A stretch of DNA of 64,000 nucleotides from Sinohyriopsis cumingii (Eukaryota > Mollusca > Bivalvia > Unionida > Unionidae). Below, piece after piece: positions 1-11,597 of this stretch; position 1 is the first letter of the stretch, and the number at the start of each line of letters is the position of its first letter. The translations under genes were made by a program, and so were the position numbers. A model generated the notes under the pieces. It was not told the origin of the DNA. It saw only the letters and a list, made by a program, of their open reading frames with translations, and searched no databases. The stretch spans positions 136,966,268 through 137,030,267 of the forward strand of contig CM068827.1 in NCBI GenBank assembly GCA_028554795.2. The letters run 5' to 3'.

Positions 1-244
1 ACAGAGTAGACATTTTAGGATTATTTTAGGTTTATTTCCTAAAACTATAAGATCATCTAGCAGTTTTATTGTATTGCTTGGATAATTAAAATTTATGTTA
101 AGTTTAAAAACATTTGCTGGTTTTGCTTCTTTATGTTGCTTATTTGATGACCCTATAGTCGTAACACAACCCTATCAAATTTTCGTACATATTTTACTAA
201 AACGCATTAGACAACGATTTTGTATTTTTTTTTACAGACATACA

Positions 245-672
<428 letters not shown>

Positions 673-1119
673 TAATAGATAGACTTATAAAGGTATAAAT
701 GTCTTCCCAATAGTCGCTTGAAAACATGAAAATACTATTCTTGATACTTTTACTTACTGGTCAGGGCATTACACTAATAGAGAACGACTTTTTGAAAAGG
801 AATAAGGCAGTCGGTGTCCGGGTTTTGGTAAAGGTTTGGCTTCTTTATATTTTCACACAAAATCGCTACGCAAATCACTATTAGCCAATTAGAGATGTAT
901 AACGATCTTTTAATCGCTCAAAGACAAGAAGAAAGAACAGGTTAGCAGTGTTAGCCTCGCAACCCATCCACTACTAGAAGAATGGGTAGGAAATATAATT
1001 TAATTAAGGATGATCTTGGCGACCCACTCGAGAAACAGCATGGCGAACCACTCGACAACAGCATGGCGACCCAGTTTTGAGTCGCGACCCATAAGTTAAG
1101 CACCCCTGGCGTATGTTAT

Positions 1120-2560
1120 GGTTTTTTATTCGTCGTCCGTCCATCAGTTAGCATAATATTGTTATCGCTACTACTCCTAACCCACTTTGATGATTGCCAT
1201 GAAACTTTGCACATACATTTAACCTTTGCTCTAGTTGGCTTTACATGAAAATGGTGCTGTTCGTTCATCCTTTATGGCCGGTACAGCATCCATCTTGAAA
1301 ATCTTGTTATCGCAATTCCACCAGAACTGGTAGTCATATCAACATGGGATTTTTAAAGAAAGATTTCTTATGTCTAGTTGAGTATGAATAAAAAGGGTGC
1401 AGACTGCTTGTTCAATATGGCCGCCACAGTGGCCATTTTGGAAATTCTTGCTATAGCTACTTATCCTCAGTATATCGGCATATCAGCATAGGAATTTCAC
1501 TAAAAAACTATTTTGTGATGTCTACTAAGTCTTTAATGAAAATAGTGCCAATCTGATAACCAATATGGCCACCACGACAACCATCTTGAAAACTTTTTAT
1601 CGTTCGTCATCCTCAAAGGTGGCTTTTGCTAAAATACTTCTTTTGATGTCCTATTGGTCCTATATAAAAATCGCGCGTTTCTATGTTCAACAAGGCCGCC
1701 ACAGCGGCCATCTTGAAAATCGTGCTATTGGTACTCCTCTTACATGGATGGTGATATCAAAATGGGTATTTCATTAAAAATAAAACTTTTTTGATGTGTT
1801 GTTTTCCTTGAATAAATATGGTGTCATTCTAACATCAGAGATGTGACGGTAGCCATCTTGAAAATCTTGTTATAGCAAGGCCGCCTGAACAGTTGGTCCT
1901 AAATCAAAACAGTGTCTATCTCATTCCAAAATGGCCGACACACAGTGGCCATCTTAAAAATCTTTATTTGTCTACTCTTTCTCAATGGATCGTCGTATCA
2001 AGAAGAGGTTTTCACTTGAAACGAATGAAAATAGTGCCGATCTAATATCCAATATGGCCGTTGCGGCCTACTCTAACACTTGTTATCGCTACTCCTCCTG
2101 AAAGGAAAGTCATAAGAACATAGGGTTTTTCCAAAATTCTTTTTATGATGTCTACTTGGTACTAAATTAATATGGTGCCAATGTGAGGTCCAGTACAGCT
2201 GCCACATTGGCCTTCTTTAAAATAGTTCCAGTACTACTCCTTCTGAATACTGACATTTGTTTTTTAACAGAAGATTTCTTTTGATGTCAAGTTAGTCTTG
2301 TACATCAGATTTCTTATGTGGCTGCCCACAATGGTCAGCTCGAAAATGATAGTGTCACTACTTCTCACTACTTCTCTTTCATACCCCTCAATATGGCCAC
2401 AATGGTCAGCTCGAAATCTTAGTGTCACTACTTCTCTTTCATACCCCTCAATATGGACACTATGGTGGCTATCTTGAAAATACTTTTTATCTCCTCCCAA
2501 ATGGATGGCTAGATATGAACATGGGGTTCATACTAGCATACCTCTTATGAGACCTAGGTG
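1120..2560 (+). repeat. Dispersed intron repeat with internal monomers
   Basis: A head rich in GTCCGTCCG and ending near CTTTGCACA is followed by degenerate monomers of roughly 140-150 bp. Each monomer carries a variant of GCCGCCACAGTGGCCATCTT and a phrase like GTTATCGCTACTCCTC. The same head and monomers recur at 31855-33260 and 35215-35500. There is no coding capacity. It looks like a satellite-derived or dispersed complex repeat. Confidence 0.8.
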
Positions 2561-2645
2561 GTCCTAAATGAAATTTGCTTTTTCTGGTTCTTGTTCTCGT
2601 TGCTAATGTTGTTGCCTTAATAAATATATTATTTTTGTCTCACAG

Positions 2646-2813
2646 TCGACACCAGTGAGATAGGAAACGCATTTATTCTCAACTCAGAGCTCTTCCTGGT
2701 CGGTAGAGTATCTCCTCTCAAAGTCCGGGAAGGGTCGGAAACCATCCTTCGTGCCGAGAATAGGGATATCAGAACTCACTTCATCGTTTACTGGGATTTT
2801 AGAGAACCGAAAG
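2646..2813 (+). CDS. Thrombospondin-like exon, TSPN domain part 1
   Basis: The acceptor is TTTTTGTCTCACAG and the donor is GTAATT after CCGAAAG. The open frame enters with 2 nt of a split codon and leaves with 1 nt. It encodes a segment such as GNAFILNSELFLVGRVSPLK, a beta-strand-like stretch that fits the start of a thrombospondin N-terminal (TSPN) domain. It splices in phase to 3604. The signal-peptide exon must lie upstream of the window. Assignment rests on the coiled-coil and EGF exons downstream, which join in the same phase chain. Confidence 0.75.
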
Positions 2814-3603
2814 GTAATTTTCTGATCTTACTATATTTACCTAATCTATTGGCTTATTTTTTTTTAAATACAAACTCTAATTTAGAACAGGAGCATACTT
2901 AGCTGAGTACTCTACCAACAAATCTATTTCGACCTACATCCATAACAAAGTTTTCCGACATACACCTAAAACAGAAACAGTGCTAGACTCAGCGAAGATC
3001 GACATAAATATAATTGTACATTCTATTAATATCAAATAGTTAAGCTCATAACTATGGAATCTATATTAATATGTTGATTACCAGACCCTTTTAGGAATAT
3101 GGATTATTTTCCATTATTTAGTACAAGATAGTAAATACATCATACCCAGGCGTATCTTAGGATAATTACTAGTCCTGGCAACCTTTATCCTTTATTCACT
3201 CCATATAAAACTACAACAAATCACATCACAAAACCTATAATGTATTATACTGCACTATTCTAAATGACAATCTGTTAACATCAACTTAACTACTTACTCA
3301 TTGTAACACATCACGATAGTATAATACACAATACCACACCACACTACATTAAACCACACTGTACTGCATCACGCTAAAATGTAATGCATTAGACTAAACC
3401 ACGTTATACTGCACTACACTGGACCACGTTATACTGCACTACACTACATTACACTAAACCACTTAACAATACTATACATCAACGAAGTGTACCACACTAC
3501 ACATCGCCGCATTGAAAAACTATGGACTATATTCATACGTACAAGTAGTTGAAGTGCAACATACATCTTTAATTTTGAAGCCATATTATGTATATGCTTA
3601 AAG
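2814..3603 (+). other. Intron with ACTACA-rich simple sequence
   Basis: No gene is seen. The stretch 3290-3495 is a low-complexity run of ACCACACTACACTGCATTA-like phrases. The polypyrimidine tract before the 3604 acceptor is weak. Confidence 0.7.
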
Positions 3604-3818
3604 TGGTTGTACAAGTGAGATCTCGGGATGGTAGAGAATACAACATCAACTTCCCCCTGAGATTCTTAAGCAGACATACGGACAGCCGGTTCCTGATGCA
3701 TTTTAGTGACTTACCATCCGCCTCCAACGCCCTCCGCCTCTATCTAGATTGCCAGCTAGTGGGCGAGGACAACTCGGAGGTGCCGATCAGAGAGTCCATG
3801 CTCGGAAATCTGCTTGTT
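3604..3818 (+). CDS. Thrombospondin-like exon, TSPN domain part 2
   Basis: I chose the acceptor after CTTAAAG because it restores the frame from the preceding exon (1 nt plus 2 nt). The donor is GTGAGT after GGAAATCTGCTTGTT. The product contains NALRLYLDCQLVGEDNSEVP. The LYLDCQ/VGE stretch is the characteristic late strand of thrombospondin N-terminal domains, where a conserved Cys precedes the polar turn. The exon ends in phase 0 and joins 6401. The exact 5' edge is less sure than the 3' edge. Confidence 0.75.
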
Positions 3819-6400
3819 GTGAGTAATATAGCGTAGCTATTTTTGCTTTCAGTAGTACACTCCACTCCTATATAAATGTGTCCGCCTTTTTTATGGTCAG
3901 TCCATCGTTGCCTAAGCCCGTGGCTAACTAGTATTAACTTTTCCATGAACAAATGTGAAAAACGGAAGACGCACCAATCGTCTGTTCCTTGCAATGTAGG
4001 TGTCTCATACCGACCTGCTGTTCCTTGTGAAGTATGTGTCTCAGACCTACATTCTCTTATAAAAAGCCTTAATATTCGGCTCACTTTTCGACATCTATTC
4101 TTCTAACCCAGCCCGAGTTTCTCCATATTACTCGTTATTAGATCACCTGGTGCCAGTGCAAGGTGAGTTGGCATGGCACTCTGTATTCATCCGTCATCAG
4201 TCGGCTGTCAATCAGCATCTCCATTTTAACAACCACGAAGCTGCATTTTTAATCCGATTTCGATCCGTCGTGGAATATCCACATATACGATCAGCAAGAC
4301 CCATACATATTAATGAGGTGATCTTCCGTATAATTGGCTGAACTTGTCGCGAACCTAAGACTGTATATCTGATCTGATTTTGAGTACCGGTAAAGTTTAG
4401 TCATCTAGACCATACACGGGTAAAGCAAATCTACTCCTACTATCGAGGTCGTATTGCATCTAATTAGCTGAACTTGTCAGCACTTTAGTGACTATTTCTG
4501 ATTCGAGTTTATTTATATAAAAAAATCCAACTTATTAAAAATGCTTATGTTATCAAGATATCCAATGATTTTTAAAATCTGCGCATAATAATAAAATTTT
4601 GTTTAGCTGGAAAAGGGTCTCAGTTTGTATGCTATGTGATCATTTATTTTTATTTTTGAGACTCTCTCGCCAGTTAATGAAAGGGAAATAACCCATGATA
4701 CTGACTATGGAGAATCACAAGTTTGGGCTACACAGTTCTTTCTCTTGCAAACTGATCTAATATATATGAAAAATGAATGAATGAATGTATGAATATAATA
4801 TACATTCATTTCAATATAATATTTAAAAACATTGGCAAAATAATAAGTCTTTGGGACGAAAATTAAGCATTTATAAACTATAACTAAATAAAATGTATTG
4901 AAATATAGCAAGCAATCATCCTAGTTGATATAATGCACGGCTATAAATTGACTTTGTAAAACAAATTAATAATCCCAGTCTTGAGACACGGTTTCAAAAA
5001 TGGGGAGAGGGGGCAGGAAATATTATCTTGCGTTTCTGATTTACACCAGTAAAAAAGAAGTAGTAGCTAAAGAAACGTCGATTAGATGTTTTATTGATAG
5101 AATCAATGCACAACTACATGGTGATATAAACTGTGTGCAATATTTTGATTAATGATTCGAACTTCTTCACACATTTATTGATATTTGTTTACAATAATAT
5201 TAATTTTGCTCCAATAATAACACATTCTTATAAAGTCCATGTCTAAGTCTACAGACTGATTTGCTAGTGATGATTTCTAGATACGTTACCACATTATAAA
5301 TTTTTGAAGATTTGGAAGAGTGTTTAATATGTTCATGGGAATTGTTAGTGTTGCCATATTGAAGTGTATGAAGCATTTGCTAATTATTTGTTATCATATG
5401 CATTGTACATTACGGCTTTTCATATATTCAATGCAAATACTCGCATGTGTTTTCTTAAATTTATATATTGTTTTATTTTTAACATTACAAAATCCATATA
5501 AGTAGTTATAGTAGGGTTCCCTACCACTATTAATATGCTTTTCTCCTGAAATACTTTAATTACCAAGTATTAAGAATCAAGACAAAGCAAAACACAAAGC
5601 CAGTGTAAATTATTATTTTATTTTCCTGAAATCCACGTGTCTCTGTGAATCAAAAAGCAAAGCTTCGCCAATAAGATTAACACTGAAAAATCTTGGATGG
5701 CTTTGAATATGGGAAACACACCATGCATATTAATTATGCCGTTACCTTTGGAAATTATTTTTTTTTAATTGGACTACGGTGAAGTAGGTAAAATGGGCAT
5801 ATTATAAAAGTTTGTGGATAGTTTACAAATTATGTGTTCTTACAATACTTCATAAGTCTGCGTACTGAAATGGTCAACTTATGTATGTTAGGTCGGTGAG
5901 CGATATATGACTCACTTGGACCTCTTGTTGTCAACAACTCGAGCCGACTTCAGACAGCATTCAAGATTTTCACTGCATCTAATCCCGAGGTATTTCTGTT
6001 CATTTTCGTGGTCAACAGACAACAGCTGAAAGAAAGAGGCTAGTTAAAACATCCCGACAAGTGATTTGTAATCCTTATATAGATATAAAACTTCCGTAAT
6101 TTGCCTACCTTTGATAAAACGCCGTGGGAAAGGTAAATTTAGTTCCCAGATGTTAGAAAGGGTAGATATAAATGTTCCAAGTAGAGCATCGTTTATAAAA
6201 GACTTATAAATGCCTGGGAGCCGCACTAGCTTAGCTGGTAGAGCGTCTGGCTCGTACATTAAATAATCCAATAGTCTCCGACATAAAGACTTATATTCGA
6301 CAATCGGATTTATCCCACTTAAAAAAACATAGCATGGCTTGCGTCCAAGTAACGTCTTTGAACTCAATTACTTTGAGTTGGACATTCTTTATTTTCACAG
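3819..6400 (+). other. Intron without recognisable genes
   Basis: AT-rich unique sequence. A short phrase (TAATTAGCTGAACTTGTC and variants) occurs near 4332 and 4462. A tRNA-like box-A remnant, probably from an old SINE, lies near 6223-6265 with no box B. No coding exon that fits the host phase chain was found. Confidence 0.6.
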
Positions 6401-6581
6401 GAGAAAAGCAGCGATTATAATCTGTATTCCCAAGTCAATCTGGACACAATGCTTAGAGTTCAGGGGTGCCAAATACAGGAAACCGTCCATGAAAGGCAGA
6501 CTCATACCAGTTCTTCCACCGCAACCAACGTCAGAGTAACAGGACCTGGTAGCAACAGCTTCAACGCCGCTCCCGGCTCAG
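6401..6581 (+). CDS. Thrombospondin-like exon, end of N-terminal region or linker
   Basis: The acceptor is ATTTTCACAG and the donor is GTAAGC after GGCTCAG. It enters in phase 0, the only open phase, and exits with 1 nt. It encodes a serine/threonine-rich stretch with one cysteine (MLRVQGCQIQE) that ends in a Gly/Ser/Asn-rich linker (TGPGSNSFNAAPGS). This fits the variable linker between TSPN and the oligomerisation coiled coil. The next exon is 21.7 kb away because the Polinton fills the intron. Confidence 0.7.
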
Positions 6582-6769
6582 GTAAGCAGTCAGAATTCCG
6601 CTAGTTAATATTTGCTTTTGATCATTGGAATTTCTACAACGAAAACGGGGTTGTGCAGTGATTGGTTGCATTTTGGACTGATTTGTCATTGCATTCTTTT
6701 TCAAAATGATACAACTCAAATAATTAAGTTCAACTTTGGACAAGCAAGTACTTAACATATTTTGCCCAT

Positions 6770-7497
6770 AAAAGCATCAGCTGATCAAGAGTGGGTCAAT
6801 AATTTATGTAAGCATCAGTTGATCAAGAGTGGGTCAATAGTTTATGTAAGCATTAGTTGATCAAGAGTGGGTCAATATTTTATGTAAGTATTAGTTGATC
6901 AAGAGTGGATCAGTAGTTTACGTAAGCATCAGTTGATCAAGAGTGGGTCAATATTTTATGTAAGCATCAGCTGATCAAGAGTGGGTCAATAGTTTATTTA
7001 AGCATCAATTGATCAAGAGTGGGTCAATAGTTTATGTAAGCATCAATTGATCAAGAGTGGGTCAATAGTTTATGTAAGCATTAGTTGATCAAGAGTTGGT
7101 CAATATTTTATGTAAGCATCAGTTGATCAAGAGTGGGTCAATAGTTTATGTAAGCATTAGTTGATCAAGAGTGGGTCAGTAGTTTACGTAAGCATCAGTT
7201 GATCAAGAGTGGGTCAATATTTTATGTAAGCATCAGTTGATCAAGAGTGGGTCAATAGTTTATGTAAGCATTAGTTGATCAAGAGTGGGTCAATATTTTA
7301 TGTAAGCATCAGTTGATCAAGAGTGGGTCATTAGTTTATGTAAGCATTAGTTGATCAAGAGTGGGTCAGTAGTTTACGTAAGCATCAGTTGATCAAGAGT
7401 GGGTCAATATTTTATGTAAGCATCAGTTGATCAAGAGTGGGTCAATAGTTTATGTAAGCATCAGTTGATCAAGAGTGGGTCAGTAGTTTATGTAAGC
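6770..7497 (+). repeat. 38-bp satellite with higher-order pattern
   Basis: About 19 copies of a 38-bp unit containing TTGATCAAGAGTGGGTCAAT. Variants at a few sites (AATAGTTTATG, AATATTTTATG, AGTAGTTTACG; CATCAG/CATTAG) recur in the same order. This shows that blocks of several monomers were duplicated together. Confidence 0.95.
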
Positions 7498-8310
7498 AGA
7501 AAATGTGTCCCGTGTAAAGCCGCCGTTAAAAATTGGCATTAAAAAAAGCAGAAAATATTTACTGTTAAAGGGAATTGGAGTAAATTCACCCGAGCATATT
7601 TGAGGCTTAACTTGGAAAGATGTCGCATGCTTTACATGGGAAACATAGACTTTCTGCCTTTTTAATGAAGCTGACATTTTTGTTTTGATCATCTAGTACT
7701 TTTTTGGCAAAGAAAGCAGTTTTGTGCATTTATTATATCCATTTACTGTCCTGAATATTTTCTGTTCCTAATGACATGTCAACAAAATTGAGTATTCCTT
7801 TTGGAACTTTCATACAAGATTTATCAAGGCTTTTCTTGTTTATTGGGTTGTATTTATGGCAGTCGTGTCTGAACATTGTTACCGGTAGATGAAAAATATT
7901 CGGTAATGTTAGACCTTAACCATGGTTTCAAAGCGAAGTAGACAATCTCAAAACTTATAAAATCATGGGGATTACCGTATTGCCATACATCTGTCAGACA
8001 CGACATATATAGACTATTGACCAATAATATCCCTGGCCAAGGTGCGAGGCATCACCTGTCTAACATGCGCACTGGAAACTTGTCTGACACTGAGTCCTAA
8101 ATGTCCGTTTTGTAGTCGACTGCTACTATATAATATATACAAATTAATCTTGTCATAATTTAAAAATATTGCAACCAATTTTTGTGATATTTTCAATATA
8201 CACTAAATAATTAACACTTATTCACACATAGTAAGTTTTTACAAAAATGATTTTATATGGTATGCGATGCAAATGAGTAGCAATCAACACACAGCCCTAC
8301 TGACCAACAT
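7498..8310. other. Intron sequence with nothing recognised
   Basis: Unique AT-rich sequence. The frames are short and show no domain. Confidence 0.5.
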
Positions 8311-8313
8311 TCA

Positions 8314-8320
<7 letters not shown>

Positions 8321-8368
<48 letters not shown>
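8321..8368. repeat. CA dinucleotide microsatellite
   Basis: About 24 CA units, with a second short CA run at 8472-8490. Confidence 0.97.
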
Positions 8369-8370
<2 letters not shown>

Positions 8371-8639
8371 TACAGACTTATGCTGACTTATGTGTATGGA
8401 AGATGTAAAGTATCTGATAGAGCAATGTGGCACACCACCTATTCTTACCGACCCACATATCTTAAAGACCAAAACACACACACACACACATATACACAAA
8501 CGGACAAGGTAAAAGGGATCAGTATACCTTCCTCTGTTTTACCTAGAAACAACTAAAAGTGAACTACATATTAATATTAAAATTGGAATTACTAATTTTG
8601 TCTGCCATAAAAATTTTAAAAACCTAAGGGATAATAAAA

Positions 8640-8905
8640 TGACCAGGATGTGGGTCATACAAAGACCAGGATGTGGATCATAAATGACCAGGATGCGGGT
8701 CATACAAAGACCAGGATGTGGGTCATAAAACGACTAGGATGTGGGTCATACAAAGACCAGGATGTGGGTCATAAAACGACTAGGATGTGGGTCATAAAAC
8801 GACTAGGATGTGGGTCATACAAAGATCAGGATGTGGGTCATAAAACGACCAGAATGTGGGTCATACAAAGACCAGGATGTGGGTCATAAAATGACTAGGA
8901 TCTGA
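8640..8905 (+). repeat. 23/46-bp tandem repeat
   Basis: Eleven or so 23-bp units of the form GACCAGGATGTGGGTCATAC. Two subtypes (CATACAAAGACC and CATAAAACGACT) largely alternate, giving a 46-bp dimer. The 79-residue open frame over it is a repeat artefact. Confidence 0.92.
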
Positions 8906-9077
8906 ATCATATGTTCTCTTCCAGAACATTCTAAGTTTGTAAATGAAGCTAGAAATTGACTTCAAATATTACTAAACAATATATATATAAATTTAAAATA
9001 TACATAACACTATATGGTGAATTGAAGGTGTTTTCATTAAATGTGTCCAACTATCTCCCAGATACTTTTGATACAAA

Positions 9078-9082
<5 letters not shown>

Positions 9083-9165
<83 letters not shown>
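9083..9165. repeat. TA microsatellite
   Basis: About 41 TA units in the same intron. Confidence 0.97.
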
Positions 9166-9166
<1 letters not shown>

Positions 9167-9787
9167 ACTAGACCTAATCGTATCCCATAAATTCAATTAT
9201 TGTATTTTAATAGTTTAGGTGATGCATTGCCTTATTAATGGTGGAACAGACAGACAGACAGTCAAGCAGAAAAAACGAAGACATAATCCAAAACTTTCTT
9301 GTCTCAAAATCGTGTTGGTTTTTGTTATACTCATTTAAACAATATGACCGTCAATGCTAATTATGAAAAGATTTAAAATGCTATCAAAACTTACAGAAAA
9401 ATCTATGGTTGACAAAGTACACTTTCCACGAAACAGCTTTTCATGACATGAGAATTACGTGTATCTGAACGTAATGATATAACTTAAAACTACACACAAT
9501 AACTATGCTGGCACGACTTTTATTTCAATTTTCAAAACGAACAATAATTTTGCATCAATTGTAAAGAAAAGAAAATCTAGCTGAAACATTATTGTCCCTC
9601 TACCCAATTAATAAAATAGTCCGGATGTTCCTCTAATTTCCATTCTATGGTCATGGCTGTAGAAGGGACGGTCGTGTGATGCATACCAGTAGTGAACGGG
9701 AATTGACAAACTGCAAATAACAACCTACGCACATTGCAGTTGCATTTTCTTCTTCTTTTTCTTCTTCTTTTCGTCTTCTTCTTCTTC

Positions 9788-9829
<42 letters not shown>

Positions 9830-10124
9830 GTTTTATAATTAAATATATAAACGGATCTTAACGTTAGCTAAGTTCACAATGTGTCTAAACGGCAAAATGG
9901 TTTTGGATTCTAATATATGAGAGTCACTGCCTAACCTCTGCTATGCTTCTGTTAGACATTGGTTTTAAAGGTCCTTTATGTGATGTGATACCTTAAAAAA
10001 TGAATAAGGAATACATTCTTAAACAAATTCATGAAGTATGATGCCCTGCGAATGTATCTGCAGTACTTTGCGCAACTAAGAACAACAGAGTAAGTTCTAA
10101 ATTAAACAATAATACTAACATAAT
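9166..10124. other. Intron sequence with TTC/TTA trinucleotide run
   Basis: No gene is seen. A TTC-rich stretch grades into (TTA)n at 9748-9828. Confidence 0.7.
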
Positions 10125-10391
10125 AACAGTTTCTGGTGGGGCCCCTAGTGGCCGAGTGGTCTAAAGCGCTCTCCGTTACGGATCACTGCCATCTCACCTC
10201 TGTCTACGTGGGTTCGAGTCTTCAGTTCGGCCAATGTGCGTATGTGAGAAAGCTTGCTAGTAGCTTCTCGTGGGTTGGTTGTTCTTTCTGGGATTTTCCC
10301 GGGTTCTTCCTCCACCATTAATACTGGCCGCCATGTATAGCCTATCGTGTGCTGAAAAATGGCGTTAAACCATACAACAACAGTTTCTGGT
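10125..10391 (+). mobile_element. tRNA-derived SINE, complete copy with 13-bp TSD
   Basis: The body (10138-10378) begins with a tRNA-like head with box A (AGTGGCCGAGTGGTCTAAAG) and box B (GGGTTCGAGTC). A conserved core (GAGAAAGCTTGC, CCCGGGTTCTTCCTCCACC) and a tail ending GGCGTTAAAC plus CAA repeats follow. The 13-bp duplication AACAGTTTCTGGT flanks it at 10125-10137 and 10379-10391. Five more copies are in the window. The head looks Leu/Ser-tRNA-like, and the CGTTAAAC tail is typical of mollusc SINEs. Confidence 0.9.
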
Positions 10392-10599
10392 TATGTAGAT
10401 GTCACTGCAGCCATGTACTCAATAAATAGCTAAAGGGAGGGGTATATTTATATACTTCCAGTCTCTACGTAAAGTTCCAGTAGCAATCGCTTTATCCATT
10501 ATATCTAATGCATTTTCATTCCTCCATAACCAATTTATGTAAAACTATCTTTTTGATTTAAATTTGGGGCAAGCCTCGATTCTAAATCACGCTCTCAAC

Positions 10600-10667
10600 T
10601 AGATCCATTGCAAGCAAGTACCATTTGTATGGAGGCGTTCGTTGAGGCAGGTTTCATTGTATTTCTG
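10600..10667 (+). repeat. Left remainder of an 87-bp satellite
   Basis: One partial unit of the 87-bp repeat that continues at 27773-28160. The two parts were contiguous before the SINE and the Polinton inserted. Confidence 0.85.
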
Positions 10668-10781
10668 TTGTAGTTGTTGTTGTGGGGTTTAACGCCATTT
10701 TTCAGCACACGATAGGCTATACATGGCGGCCAGTAGTAATGGTGGAGGAAGAACCCGGAAAACCCCGGAAAGAACCACCGA
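10668..10781 (-). mobile_element. SINE 3' half, split by the Polinton
   Basis: This is the minus-strand tail and core of the same SINE family. It continues at 27722-27772 after the Polinton. The SINE lacks its tRNA head (5' truncated). It is flanked by TTGTATTTCTG at 10657-10667 and 27773-27783, its own target duplication. Confidence 0.9.
10776..10781. repeat. Polinton target-site duplication, left
   Basis: CACCGA lies immediately before the left terminus and matches CACCGA at 27722-27727. A 6-bp duplication is the hallmark of Polinton integrase. Confidence 0.95.
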
Positions 10782-11129
10782 AGTAGTGAATGGGGTCACC
10801 CTAGCCTCAATGGGAATTAGCATTACAGAGACCCCTGGGTCACTCTAGCCTCAATGGAAATTTAACATGGAGAAAAATCGTGGGTCACTCTAGGCTCAAG
10901 GGGAATTGAACATGGGAAAAAGTTCTGGGTCACTCTAGCCTCAAGGGGAATTGAACATGGAGAAAAAACCCTGGGCCACTCTAGCCTCAAGAGGAATTGA
11001 ACATGGGATTTTTTAAAAAAATTTTTTAAATTTAAATTTAAATTTAAATTTAAAAAAGGGGTAGGCAATTGAATAAAGTCATTCTCTTTTCGAGAAATAT
11101 GGCTGGCCCTGAAAAGGGCCTTTGGGTTT
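10782..11129 (+). repeat. Polinton left terminal inverted repeat
   Basis: 348 bp, matching the reverse complement of 27371-27721 with few differences. It contains about five tandem 45-bp subrepeats (CTGGGTCACTCTAGCCTCAA). A TTTAAATTTAAATT palindromic AT block follows at 11023-11055. Its inner edge carries the histone-like stem-loop of the minus-strand gene at 11145. Confidence 0.96.
11083..11120 (-). terminator. Histone-type 3' stem-loop and downstream element (copy 1, minus strand)
   Basis: Read on the minus strand, 11120-11105 is GGCCCTTTTCAGGGCC, a perfect 6-bp stem with a TTTC loop. It is preceded by AAACCCAAA and followed by AGCCA. Thirteen nt further is GAAAAGAGA (11091-11083). It lies 25 nt past the stop of the gene ending at 11145. 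The arrangement matches metazoan replication-dependent histone mRNA ends, which are bound by SLBP and cut with U7 snRNP. Function here is inferred. Confidence 0.85.
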
Positions 11130-11144
11130 ATGTTAATGTATCCA

Positions 11145-11378
11145 TTAACATAAAGGGCACCGCATTGGTCTTCTTCTTGTCCTTAGGCTGCGTTTCACTG
11201 TAGGACCGTAAATCAGGACTCTTTTGAGGCATCCTTGTCTTTCTACGTAGATCCTACGTATCCACAGACTGGTGTTTGTCCTGTGGACAACGGTCCACTT
11301 GGATCGGACATACATGGGTATGTCCGTCCGGAACATCATGGAAGACACAAGCGTAGAAGATTGCACATCGGTCGACAT
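11145..11378 (-). CDS. Small Arg/Cys-containing protein, unknown function
   Basis: 77 residues, basic near the C terminus (RSLRTRRRPMRCPLC). I recognise no domain. Two things suggest it is real. A TATAAATA box lies 45-52 nt before its ATG, the same spacing as the other genes of this element, and a histone-like stem-loop lies 25 nt after its stop. It is divergently transcribed from the gene at 11598 and points toward the left terminus. It may be an early or host-interaction gene; that is a guess. Confidence 0.6.
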   Translation of the reverse strand: MSTDVQSSTLVSSMMFRTDIPMYVRSKWTVVHRTNTSLWIRRIYVERQGCLKRVLIYGPTVKRSLRTRRRPMRCPLC

Positions 11379-11597
11379 CTTGAAGCGACGAGAACAAGTG
11401 AATCAATGCACTGAACTGCGCTTATTTATAGGCAGAGGTAGGATTGAAACGGATTGAGTTCATTCACCAATCCGAACACGCGTTACAAAATTCAGTCAGC
11501 TCGCATCCAATCCGAAGAGAGCAGTCTGTGACGTCAGTTGGTCTATATAGATTCGCTAGCGCCTGTGTGCAGTCAATCTATGCGACAGTGATTCAAC
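11379..11597. promoter_or_regulatory. Bidirectional promoter between two terminal genes
   Basis: Minus-strand TATAAATA (11430-11423) serves the gene at 11378, and plus-strand TATATAG (11544-11550) serves the gene at 11598. Between them are two CCAATCCGA boxes (11467 and 11505 regions) with an inverted CGGATTG at 11450, and a perfect CRE-like TGACGTCA at 11529-11536. These are typical host Pol II sites. Factor binding is inferred. Confidence 0.7.

Noticed and set aside
5892..5989. Possible host exon (TTAG acceptor, GTATTT donor, open frame)
   Set aside because: It would end in phase 2, while the next exon (6401) is only open in phase 0; the chain 3604-3818 to 6401 works without it.
6223..6265. 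tRNA-like sequence with box A
   Set aside because: No box B and no cloverleaf; probably a SINE remnant.
6770..7497. CRISPR-like array
   Set aside because: Units are contiguous without unique spacers; it is an ordinary satellite in an animal intron.
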